DNA from: JAIVHA01 sp965367295
GTDB taxonomy: Bacteria; Pseudomonadota; Gammaproteobacteria; DSM-19610
DNA: 48,449 nucleotides
Direction of reading: 5' to 3'
NCBI GenBank assembly: GCA_965367295.1
Contig: CBDUHN010000026.1
Span: 1-48,449, forward strand
Position numbers and translations under genes: made by a program. Shown piece by piece: positions 25,901 through 33,597 of the stretch (its first letter is position 1; each line of letters opens with the position of its first letter). The notes under the pieces were generated by a model. The model was not told where the DNA came from and searched no databases. It saw nothing but the letters and a program-made list of their open reading frames with translations.

Positions 25901-26413
25901 AGACCAGGTCTCCCCTGATTCCAGTTCGGCAATGGTGCGTCGTGCCGCATCGATATACAGCGGTGATGCATCGTCCACGGTCTGCGGCACCGCACCGAAT
26001 TGCGACAGCAACGGCATCTGCCGCGCCAGGGTGGCGCACAGGGAATCGATGGTCTGCACTCGCAGCCGCGCGGGATTGGTACGCAGAAACCAGCCCAGTT
26101 CACGGTCCCGCGCCAACGCCTCACGGGCAAAACCCCAGGTCAGGCGGGCATGTTCGTCTGCGGGCGGCTGCCCGGATTCCGCTGCCTGCAAGGCCTCGAG
26201 GATGCGCGCCTGCATTTCGCCTGCGGCCTTGCGGGTGAAGGTGATGGCAATGATCTCTTCCGGCGCATTGACCCGCGCCAGCAGGCGCAGATAGCGCTGT
26301 GTCAACAGGCCGGTCTTGCCGGAGCCGGCCGGCGCCTGGGTGATGAACGAGCGTGCTGGATCCAGGGCACGTTCACGGGCAGCGGCATCCCCGATCGGCT
26401 GCGGTCTAGTCAT
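22994..26413 (-). CDS. addA: AddA-like UvrD/Rep helicase-nuclease
   Basis: 1139 residues from the ATG at 26413, which overlaps the end of the upstream addB-like gene by 8 bases. Helicase motifs: Walker A QAPAGSGKTGLL (Lys33), Walker B LLVDEFQDTSLTQYD, VVGDPMQSIYRFREAE, VNFRSQ, MTIHKSKGLEFDTVIVPG and VVATRARRHLHLL. A C-terminal RecB-like PD-(D/E)xK nuclease is indicated by WIIDYKTGGHSGG. It would process double-strand breaks with its partner upstream. Family membership is secure; equivalence to Bacillus AddA is by architecture. Confidence 0.93.
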   Translation of the reverse strand: MTRPQPIGDAAARERALDPARSFITQAPAGSGKTGLLTQRYLRLLARVNAPEEIIAITFTRKAAGEMQARILEALQAAESGQPPADEHARLTWGFAREALARDRELGWFLRTNPARLRVQTIDSLCATLARQMPLLSQFGAVPQTVDDASPLYIDAARRTIAELESGETWSDAIAHLVRHLDNRLDYLQSLIATMLARREQWLRHVADRRHPRLERGSLEASLTRMVEATLQELRAVLPAHWAEELLPLARFAAANLPAGDSGIAACADLHDWPSADVSCREQWNGLVDLLLTADGSWRRKLDKRQGFPAQGDGEDAAQKTLFKQMKARMTEWLEAVRDDTDLQHQLAALRTLPPHRYTDEEWQTLQALFDLLLVAAAQLKLVFQERGQVDFTAMARAAIDALGEPEVPTDLALALDYRIQHLLVDEFQDTSLTQYDLLERLTAGWQPGDGRTLFVVGDPMQSIYRFREAEVGLFLEARKRGIGQVVLEPLQLTVNFRSQAGVVEWVNERFPHILPVQDVVVDGAVSYAASVPFRAALPGPAVTLHPFLGKQPQQEAQQVMAIIQQAQQAHPQGTIAVLVRGRTHLEQIVRALRAAGLRFRAVDIEPLAHRPVIQDLLALTRALEHPADRIAWLAVLRAPWCGLTLQDLHVLAAGDGPAILPQILQQGFEQVLLSADGRKRLQRVWSCLQAALERRHRTGMRAAVEGTWLSLGGPACVTGATDLEDAEVYFQLLERLEENGHLPDPAVLEQRVAQLYALPDVQADEGIQLMTIHKSKGLEFDTVIVPGLGRLPRADDPSLLSCLERPREPEGSDLLLAPIKPAGEERNPISDHLKRLAARKAHYEDGRLLYVVATRARRHLHLLGHAEVREGDDGPVLQKPRDTTLLGSLWPVVEADFQACLAQQVTSGGASDKQAVEEMPITGISRLPASWQLPAAPAPVAISIPEYERETEDRVEFTWAGEAARHVGTVVHRFLQHCAERIPDLRDTRERERYRALARKWLQAESIPTDHLDEATVKVMEALVTVLQDDRGRWILDPAHREARNEYPLTGVIDGRTWHVILDRTFVDAQGVRWIIDYKTGGHSGGGLDAFLDREQLRYQAQLERYAAILRLMDDRPIRLGLYFPLMAAWREWGYSQG

Positions 26414-29099
26414 CTTCGTCCTCCACTTCCGCCCCCGGCAGTGCCTGTTCCTGGATGCGACACAGGGGCGTGAGCGAACAATACTGGCAGGTCCTGGGGA
26501 AATCCTTGGGGGCCACCTCTGCGCGACCAGCACGAAACTCCCCACCCAGCCGTTCCAGTGTCACACGCCATTCCGCCAGCACACTGTCCCAGCTTTCCTG
26601 CTCCCGGGTGTAGCCGAGTTTCGTGTATTCACGCACCTGCGGTACCAGGCCGGCCTCCTCCAGCACCCCGTTAAAACGCAACTTGCCCGCCTGCAACTGG
26701 GCAAACAGCAATCCCGCCACCGGACCTTCCACCGCTGCGCTGTACAGTGGCAGCTGGGGTTCTTCGGGGCGGTCGCCGAACCATTGCCTGGGTTCAACCC
26801 GGCCGGTCTTGTAATCGATGAGCAACTTGCGGCCATCGGCCAGCGTATCGATGCGATCGATCTTCAGCTTTACCTCGATACCCCCGAGGGAAACCCGGCA
26901 TTCCTTCTCCGGTTCCACCGACACAAAGGGCACCCGCTGACGCTCCAGTTCGAGCCATGTCAGCGTGAGATCCTGCAGGCGTTCTGTTTCCACGGCGCGA
27001 AAGCGGCGGGTGAGGGTTTGCGGATGGAAGGTTTCGGCGCGCTCGAGCTCCCCGTCCACTGCCTGCGCCACCAGTGCCTGCAGTTCGCTTGCGGGCATCG
27101 TCATCAGGGTGGCATGATCCTGCAAGGCCTTCCACACGGCCTCCAGTATCCGGTGCAACAGGGAACCGCGGGTACGACTATCGAGGCCGATCTCCGCCTG
27201 TTCCAGCGGGCGGGCGCCAAGACGCAGTTCGGCAAAGGCACGGAAAGGACAGGCGGCCTGGTATTTGAACACAGCGCTGCCACCCCGGGCATGCTCATCA
27301 CTCACCGGCGGCGCGGTATCCTCGCTGAGCAGTTCCCGGTCCGCGCCGGCAAAGATACGTTCACGCCAGAGCGGCTCTTCCCAGAGCACCAGTGCATCAC
27401 GTTCCACCAGCGGCAACTGCTCAATCAGGGGGCTCACGCGCAACTCCCGATCCCCCTCGCGTTGCGGAACACTCATCACCACTTCGGTTGCACAACCACA
27501 GAGCCGCTCGGTAATGCGCCGTGCCACCGCGAGCTCCCGCTCGGCACTGGCATGGGGCATATCCAGGCTGCGTTGCAGGGTCAGCGGGATGAAAGGATTG
27601 GGTCGTGGTGCCACCGGCCATACGCCATCATGCAGGCCCATCACCCAGACATGATCAAACTGCAGACCGGAGGTTTCCAGGATACCGAGCACCTGCACCG
27701 GCAGCTCCGGTCGTTGTGGCTGAAAGATACGGGAGGTGGCCAGTCGCTGCAGCTGCCGTAACGCCGCATCAACGGACATGTCGCCCAACAGATGCTCGAC
27801 TCCGCCAAGGCTGGATACCAGCGGTAACCAGGCATCCACGGTCTGGTATTCGTCACTGGACAGACTGCGGCCACGGGCCCAACCGAAGGCATCCAGCCAA
27901 CTATTGAACAACTCCACCCAGTGCCCGGCTGACAGGGAACTGTATTTTTTCGGCTGCATCGTCCGCAGGCGCCCAAGCTGGGCCGCAAGCAAAGGACAAT
28001 GGCTCGGCTTGTCCTCGCGGCCGGCCCAGTATTGCAGGGTCGGCAGGGTAACCTGCAGCTCACCCAGTTCACGCAACCGCGCATCCAGCAGAGCACGGGC
28101 GGGCCCCTCCACTTCCCAACCGGCAATGAACGGGCTGCGCAACAGGCGACTGATACTTTCGAGCGATACCTCCCAGCGCAACAGACCCAGCACATCGAAG
28201 GCGCATTGCACCAGCGGATATTCGGTCAGCGGCCGTCCCAAAGAGAGATTGTAGGGGCGACCCTGCTCCCAGTGATCCGCCTCTACCACTGCAGGGGTAA
28301 GCACATGATCCAGAGCCCATACCAGGCTGTTGCGGGCGGCCTGCAGATCCGGCACCACGATGGCAATCCGGGCATCGGGCCGGGCATCCAGCCGGGCCCG
28401 TGCCCAGCGGGCGGCCTGCAATGCCTCGTCACGCGCATCGAGACAGGTGCACCGCACGGCCTGCGCCGGCAGGGATTCAAACCGTACCCATTCCACAGCG
28501 CAACCCGCCTTTTGCAGGCGAGCCAGCAACGCGGTTTGCTGCGGCGTCAGTTCATCGAAGCCGGCCAGGATAATCTGTCGGGCTTCACGGGGCATATCGG
28601 GGTCGATGGCCAGCGCATCGGGTAATCGGGAAGGCAGCAGCCAGTCTTCCTGTCGGCAGCGCAGGCGCAGTTGCTTCCACCAGGCACGAAAGGCCTCGCT
28701 GTCCCCGTTCTGGGGAGCCTGTTCCAGCGCCGTATCGGCAAGCCGCCAGGCCAGTATCCGTTCCGCCGCTTCACGGGCGCGGCGGGCCGTGGCAGGCACC
28801 TGTAGTAACAGATCTCCGGCTGGACTGTCGTGGATGATGCGCTCCCAGAGCAGTTGATCCTGTGCCTCGTTCAACAGCATGGGTGTCGCATCCGTACTAC
28901 CATGCAACTCCTCGTGTTGCCGGTTCCGCTGTAACCAGGCAGACCAGGGCAGGATATCCGGGCTCAACCACACCCGGTGCCCCTGCTGTGCGGCCTGGCG
29001 GTCATAGGCCTGGCGCAACACCGTAGCCAGGCGGGTGTTCGCCGTGATCAGGGTTGTATCCTGATCCAGTCTTTCCAGCAGTGCCGGAATCCGGGTCAT
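26406..29099 (-). CDS. addB: AddB-like PD-(D/E)xK nuclease ('probable DNA repair protein' type)
   Basis: 897 residues from an ATG at 29099. The N-terminal half is an inactivated helicase-like region without Walker A (ITANTRLATVLRQAY at the start). The C-terminal nuclease has LLIDYKTGRVEP (about 800). Likely [4Fe-4S] staple cysteines flank the nuclease: AACPFRAFAEL, and CQYCSLTPLC near the C-terminus, as in AddB. It overlaps the addA-like gene, supporting a two-subunit RecBCD-equivalent. It resembles the proteobacterial TIGR03623-type family more than Bacillus AddB. Confidence 0.88.
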   Translation of the reverse strand: MTRIPALLERLDQDTTLITANTRLATVLRQAYDRQAAQQGHRVWLSPDILPWSAWLQRNRQHEELHGSTDATPMLLNEAQDQLLWERIIHDSPAGDLLLQVPATARRAREAAERILAWRLADTALEQAPQNGDSEAFRAWWKQLRLRCRQEDWLLPSRLPDALAIDPDMPREARQIILAGFDELTPQQTALLARLQKAGCAVEWVRFESLPAQAVRCTCLDARDEALQAARWARARLDARPDARIAIVVPDLQAARNSLVWALDHVLTPAVVEADHWEQGRPYNLSLGRPLTEYPLVQCAFDVLGLLRWEVSLESISRLLRSPFIAGWEVEGPARALLDARLRELGELQVTLPTLQYWAGREDKPSHCPLLAAQLGRLRTMQPKKYSSLSAGHWVELFNSWLDAFGWARGRSLSSDEYQTVDAWLPLVSSLGGVEHLLGDMSVDAALRQLQRLATSRIFQPQRPELPVQVLGILETSGLQFDHVWVMGLHDGVWPVAPRPNPFIPLTLQRSLDMPHASAERELAVARRITERLCGCATEVVMSVPQREGDRELRVSPLIEQLPLVERDALVLWEEPLWRERIFAGADRELLSEDTAPPVSDEHARGGSAVFKYQAACPFRAFAELRLGARPLEQAEIGLDSRTRGSLLHRILEAVWKALQDHATLMTMPASELQALVAQAVDGELERAETFHPQTLTRRFRAVETERLQDLTLTWLELERQRVPFVSVEPEKECRVSLGGIEVKLKIDRIDTLADGRKLLIDYKTGRVEPRQWFGDRPEEPQLPLYSAAVEGPVAGLLFAQLQAGKLRFNGVLEEAGLVPQVREYTKLGYTREQESWDSVLAEWRVTLERLGGEFRAGRAEVAPKDFPRTCQYCSLTPLCRIQEQALPGAEVEDEDD

Positions 29100-29272
29100 G
29101 CACGGTTCTAACACCCGTTCACACTCCTTGCTCGAAAAAATAACTGCCCATTTTCCGGAATCCGGACCGAAATAGTGAGGATACCATCGTTGCTTGCCAA
29201 CAGGTCCGAACATCTTGCATCAAGGCGTTAAAAAAACACTACCGGTCCACTCAACGTCAGCGCATCGCCCAC

Positions 29273-29301
29273 TTGACAATCGATCTCCCTGCGGAAAGAA
29301 T
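29273..29301 (+). promoter_or_regulatory. Sigma-70 promoter for hybrid kinase gene
   Basis: TTGACA (29273-29278), 17-base spacer, AAGAAT (29296-29301). The predicted transcript has a leader of roughly 180 bases before the ATG at 29487. The 387-base gap 29100-29486 also has to hold the minus-strand promoter of the addB-like gene, which I could not pin down; nothing else was recognised there. Confidence 0.55.
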
Positions 29302-29486
29302 GCTAGGGCAATTTACGTCTGCAATACACTCTAAATACCGGACGACTCAACCCCTGTTGTCCCCTCCACAACCGGCCCAGCTCCCGCCTGTAGCGCATCA
29401 TGTCCAGATGCCGCTGACCGCACAGGATACGGGTATTCCATGACGCCGGTGATCATAGCCGCAGCCAACCACCATCAGCATTTTCC

Positions 29487-32400
29487 ATGCGACTGATGCC
29501 GTCCCGCAAAGTCAGTTTGCTGGCAGCCATGGTGCTGATATTGCTGTTTGCCATACTCAGTGTGCTGAACCTGTACGAATACCGGCGCAACAGCTATGAG
29601 CAGGAGGCGTTGGAAGTCAGTCACCATCTGCAGGACTCCCTGGATGAGGCCGCAGAGCTCATGCGGGCGACCGCGGCCCTCTACCGTGCATCCAACGAGG
29701 TCACCGAAACCGAATTCCGGGAATTCACACACATCTGGCTGGAACTCAATCCCTATATCGCATCCATCAGCCTGCTGCAGCAGGATCATGGGCGTAGCGA
29801 TTCTCCCTATCAGCTAACCTGTTTTGATACCATGGACGCTACCGCCCCAGACTGGCGACAGCAGTTCCCAACCGATGAGCAGCCACTCCATGGACTGCTG
29901 GTCGCTGCTGCCTCGTCACCCGCCATGCAGATATTCACCCCGACAGGTCATGGGGCAGGATACATTCTGGCGGCCAGACAGGTATCAGGATCCCGCACGG
30001 GTTCCCTGCCCCATTCCGGGATATTGCTGATCGAGCTGGATATCGGACAACTGATGCGCAGCCAGGCCCTGCCCGGCGATGTACGCCTGATGGATGCCGA
30101 TACGCTGATATCACAGCAACTGGCACCCCCGTCCAAACTGCCTGACTGGCTACCCAGACTGCATTTCACAACTACGCTGGCATTGGCCGATCATCTTTTT
30201 ACCCTGCAGCTATCTGCACCTTTTCCGTTACAGCAGATGCATGATCCGGGCACTATCCTGATGTCCCTGATTGCCCTGATCATGCTCTCTATCGTAATCC
30301 GTGATTTGCGGGCATCCAATCACCAGCAACAGGCGCTGGCTGCCATCAATGAAAAAATCGCATCCCGTGTAGAACAGCAGACGCGCGAAATCCGTCAACA
30401 TACCGGTGATCTGGAAAGACTGCGTAGCGCACTTGACCAACACTCCATTGTCAGTGTCACGGATGTAGAAGGCAGGATCATCCAGGCCAATGAAAAATTC
30501 TCCCGGATCAGCGGCTATAGCCATGAGGAACTACTAGGCAAAACCCATAGGGTGGTTAAATCCGGCACCCATGACAGTGATTTCTATGAACAGATGTGGC
30601 AAACGATCAGCCAGGGCAGGACCTGGCAAGGAGAGATCTGCAATCGTAACAAAAATGGCGAACTGTACTGGGTTGCCTCCACGATCGTCCCCCTGCTGGA
30701 CGATCATGACATTCCTTATCGCTATATCTCGATACGTACCGATATCACCTATCTTAAAAATGTCGAAGCGGCACTAAGAGCCAATGAAGGCCGTCTCAGA
30801 CGAAGTCAGATCTTCGCCAATATTGGAACCTGGGACTGGAACATACAGTCCGGTGAACTGCTCTGGTCAGAACGGGTAGCACCATTATTCGGCTATGAAC
30901 ATGGCGAACAGGACACCAGTTATGAGCATTTCCTGACCTGCGTCCACCCCGATGACCGGAAAATGCTGATGGCGGCCGTAGATGCCTGTATCGACGGCAG
31001 GCAGGATTATGACATCGAACATCGGGTGGTCCGGCCCGACGGCAGCATTCGCTGGATGCTGGAACGGGGCGATGTGATACGCGATGCTGCTGGCCGGGCA
31101 CAACACATGCTTGGGGTGGTACAGGACATCACTGAGCGCAAGCAACTCGAATTTTCACTGGCGGAACAAAGCGCCATGCTGACCCAGCTGCATGACGCCA
31201 TGTCCTATTTTATAGCCTCCAGTCGCTTCGAGGATGTGGCCGACTTATTATTGCAGGGACTGCTCAACGCCACTGGCAGTCACATCGGCCTGATTGGTGA
31301 AATCGTAATCCAGGATAATAGCGAACCTGGTCTGCAGGTACATGCCATCAGCAGCAGGGTATGGACTGACGCCTCCCGGGAAATGCTCCGCAGCCTCCAG
31401 CATTCCGGAATGCTCATCACCGATCTGCATACTCTCCTGGGGGCAGCGGTTGAACAGCAACAGGTCGTCATCAACAACGCTCTGCAGCAGGAACCTCATA
31501 CCATCGGACTTCCGCCAGGGCATCCAACGCTGGACAATTTCGCGGGTGTACCCATTTATTATGGCGATGAACTACTGGGCATGTATGCCATCGCGAATCG
31601 CTCCGGTGGCTACCAGGCATCAATGATAGATGATATGGCCGCCTTCAACGCGACTCTGAGCGTGCTCATCTACGCCAAACGCATACGCGAAAGCGAGAAA
31701 AAATCCCGCGCAGAGTTACTGGAAGCCAAGGAGATTGCGGAACGGGCCAACAAGGCCAAATCAGAGTTTATCTCCCGCATGAGCCACGAGCTGCGTACTC
31801 CCATGAATGCCATCCTGGGGTTCTCCCAGTTACTGGAAGAAAACTATGAAGGCAATCTGAGCCGTACCGACATCGAACACACCCGGGAAATTATTCAGGC
31901 TGGTAATCATCTACTACAGCTGATCAATGAGGTACTGGACCTGGCCGGCATAGAATCCGGGAGCATCAGCCTGTCAACGGAAACGGTGGAGCTTGGCTCC
32001 CTGATTGCAGAATGCAAGGCACTGCTATACCCCATCGCCGCACAGCATGACATCAATATCACGGTATTGCCCTACTTCATAACGAATCAACATGTCCATG
32101 CTGACCGCATGCGTTTGAAAGAGGTATTGCTGAACCTCATCTCCAATGCCATCAAGTACAATCATCAAGGCGGAAATGTCACCATTCGGGCACGGATCAT
32201 GAACGATAAAACCGTGCGCATCTACATCAACGACACGGGAATCGGAATCGTCAAGGAAAAGCACCCGGAGCTTTTCGAGCCATTCAGCCGCCTCGATGCC
32301 GAACAGAGCGGCATCGAAGGTACCGGTATCGGCCTGGTCATCACCAAACAACTGATGAAACTCATGCAGGGCAATATCGGCTTCACCAGCGAACCCGGTA

Positions 32401-32885
32401 GCGGGTCTTCGTTCTGGATCGACCTGCCCGCTGCTGAAGCCCGGCAGCAGGAGTTCCTGGAAAACAGTGCAGGGGAAGCCGATCCTGTCTGCCAACCGGA
32501 ATACGCCGGGCGTGTGCACACCATGCTTTATATTGATGACAACCCGTCAAATCTGCACCTGGTGGAGCAGATATTTGATTGCCGCAACGACCTGGACATC
32601 CTGACCAGCAGTACACCGTCAATAGGTCTGCAAATCGCCCACTCAAAGCTACCTGACTGCATACTGCTCGATATCAATATGCCGGAACAGGATGGTTATG
32701 CCGTCTTTCAGGCATTGAAGAATTCACCAGACACCATGGATATCCCGATACTTGCCGTTAGTGGTGATGCCACACAACAGCAACGCAGGAAGGCGGAGAT
32801 AACAGGGTTCCAAGGGTATCTTACCAAGCCATTCAATATCGCCGAACTCCAGTCGTGCGTAGATGAGATCCTGGCCAGAGCATAA
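29487..32885 (+). CDS. Membrane hybrid histidine kinase (CHASE-PAS-PAS-GAF-HisKA-ATPase-REC)
   Basis: 1132 residues. TM1 about 10-28, a periplasmic CHASE-like sensor (about 35-250; EFREFTHIWLELNPYIASI is typical), TM2 about 254-271. Two PAS domains follow (about 315-425 with VTDVEGRIIQANEKFSRISG, and 430-555 with PAC motif), then a GAF-like domain (about 565-735). The HisKA H-box is SRMSHELRTPMNAILGF with His767, followed by an ATPase domain with NDTGIGI and GTGIGLVI. The C-terminal receiver has Asp1062 (CILLDINMPEQDG). Output partner is not fused; it converges with an ANTAR regulator gene 40 bases away. Ligand unknown. Confidence 0.9.
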   Translation: MRLMPSRKVSLLAAMVLILLFAILSVLNLYEYRRNSYEQEALEVSHHLQDSLDEAAELMRATAALYRASNEVTETEFREFTHIWLELNPYIASISLLQQDHGRSDSPYQLTCFDTMDATAPDWRQQFPTDEQPLHGLLVAAASSPAMQIFTPTGHGAGYILAARQVSGSRTGSLPHSGILLIELDIGQLMRSQALPGDVRLMDADTLISQQLAPPSKLPDWLPRLHFTTTLALADHLFTLQLSAPFPLQQMHDPGTILMSLIALIMLSIVIRDLRASNHQQQALAAINEKIASRVEQQTREIRQHTGDLERLRSALDQHSIVSVTDVEGRIIQANEKFSRISGYSHEELLGKTHRVVKSGTHDSDFYEQMWQTISQGRTWQGEICNRNKNGELYWVASTIVPLLDDHDIPYRYISIRTDITYLKNVEAALRANEGRLRRSQIFANIGTWDWNIQSGELLWSERVAPLFGYEHGEQDTSYEHFLTCVHPDDRKMLMAAVDACIDGRQDYDIEHRVVRPDGSIRWMLERGDVIRDAAGRAQHMLGVVQDITERKQLEFSLAEQSAMLTQLHDAMSYFIASSRFEDVADLLLQGLLNATGSHIGLIGEIVIQDNSEPGLQVHAISSRVWTDASREMLRSLQHSGMLITDLHTLLGAAVEQQQVVINNALQQEPHTIGLPPGHPTLDNFAGVPIYYGDELLGMYAIANRSGGYQASMIDDMAAFNATLSVLIYAKRIRESEKKSRAELLEAKEIAERANKAKSEFISRMSHELRTPMNAILGFSQLLEENYEGNLSRTDIEHTREIIQAGNHLLQLINEVLDLAGIESGSISLSTETVELGSLIAECKALLYPIAAQHDINITVLPYFITNQHVHADRMRLKEVLLNLISNAIKYNHQGGNVTIRARIMNDKTVRIYINDTGIGIVKEKHPELFEPFSRLDAEQSGIEGTGIGLVITKQLMKLMQGNIGFTSEPGSGSSFWIDLPAAEARQQEFLENSAGEADPVCQPEYAGRVHTMLYIDDNPSNLHLVEQIFDCRNDLDILTSSTPSIGLQIAHSKLPDCILLDINMPEQDGYAVFQALKNSPDTMDIPILAVSGDATQQQRRKAEITGFQGYLTKPFNIAELQSCVDEILARA

Positions 32886-32925
32886 ACGTGCTGATGGGTC
32901 GCACCCCATACTGGCAACAACCCAT

Positions 32926-33582
32926 CTATTTCACTTTCTGACGTGATTTTCCTCCAGGATCCACAGCCAATGCATTGAGTTTCTCGCATGCCTGTATGAC
33001 CTGGTCTGCCAGCGCATGCACCTTGCTACGCGAGGAACGCGCATTGACGCGCAACCGCTCAAAGGCCCCTTGCTCACTAATGCGGTGCCGTTCCATAAGC
33101 ACACCAATGGCCGTACTGATCTGGCGCCCTTGCTGCAGCGCCAATTCCAGATTTTCGCCATTATCGAGCAGTTTCTGAATATCACGACTACGCGCCAGCG
33201 CCGCCTCCACGGCAGGAATCAGTTGCTGAATATCCAGTGGTTTGACCAGGTATCCCAGCGCCCCGCTCCCCACTCCATCGGCGACTGTGGCTTTATCTCC
33301 ATAAGCCGATAGAAACAGGAACGGTATACGGGTATTTTCCTGCAGCCACTGGGCTACATCGATTCCCGAAAGACCGGGCATGCGCATATCCAGAATTGCA
33401 ATATCCGGCTGTAACTCCCGGGCATAGGTCTTCCCTTCTTCACCGGACTGAGCCTCGAATACTTCGTAGCCCGCACGCCGCAAGCCTTCGGATAGAGTTG
33501 CCAACACCAGCCGATCATCATCGACCACCAGGATTCGGATGGGAGCATCATCAACGTCGCCCACGTGCGCATTCATCATCAT
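32926..33582 (-). CDS. Response regulator with ANTAR RNA-binding output domain
   Basis: 218 residues. Receiver domain 14-130 with acidic pocket VVDDD, phospho-Asp65 (IAILDMRMPG), Ser/Ala near FLSAYGD and Lys in YLVKPL. A coiled coil leads to ANTAR (about 150-205; RQISTAIGVLMERH, SEQGAFERLRVNAR). ANTAR proteins such as NasT, AmiR and EutV bind paired hairpins in leader RNA and block termination. It lies 15 bases after its HisKA_2 kinase partner, the same pairing as EutW-EutV. The C-terminal tail is basic (KSRQKVK). Confidence 0.92.
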   Translation of the reverse strand: MMMNAHVGDVDDAPIRILVVDDDRLVLATLSEGLRRAGYEVFEAQSGEEGKTYARELQPDIAILDMRMPGLSGIDVAQWLQENTRIPFLFLSAYGDKATVADGVGSGALGYLVKPLDIQQLIPAVEAALARSRDIQKLLDNGENLELALQQGRQISTAIGVLMERHRISEQGAFERLRVNARSSRSKVHALADQVIQACEKLNALAVDPGGKSRQKVK

Positions 33583-33597
33583 TTTCTCACACCTTAT

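Noticed and set aside
26316..27761. 481-codon + strand frame opposite the addA/addB-like genes
   Set aside because: Shadow composition and full overlap with well-supported minus-strand genes.
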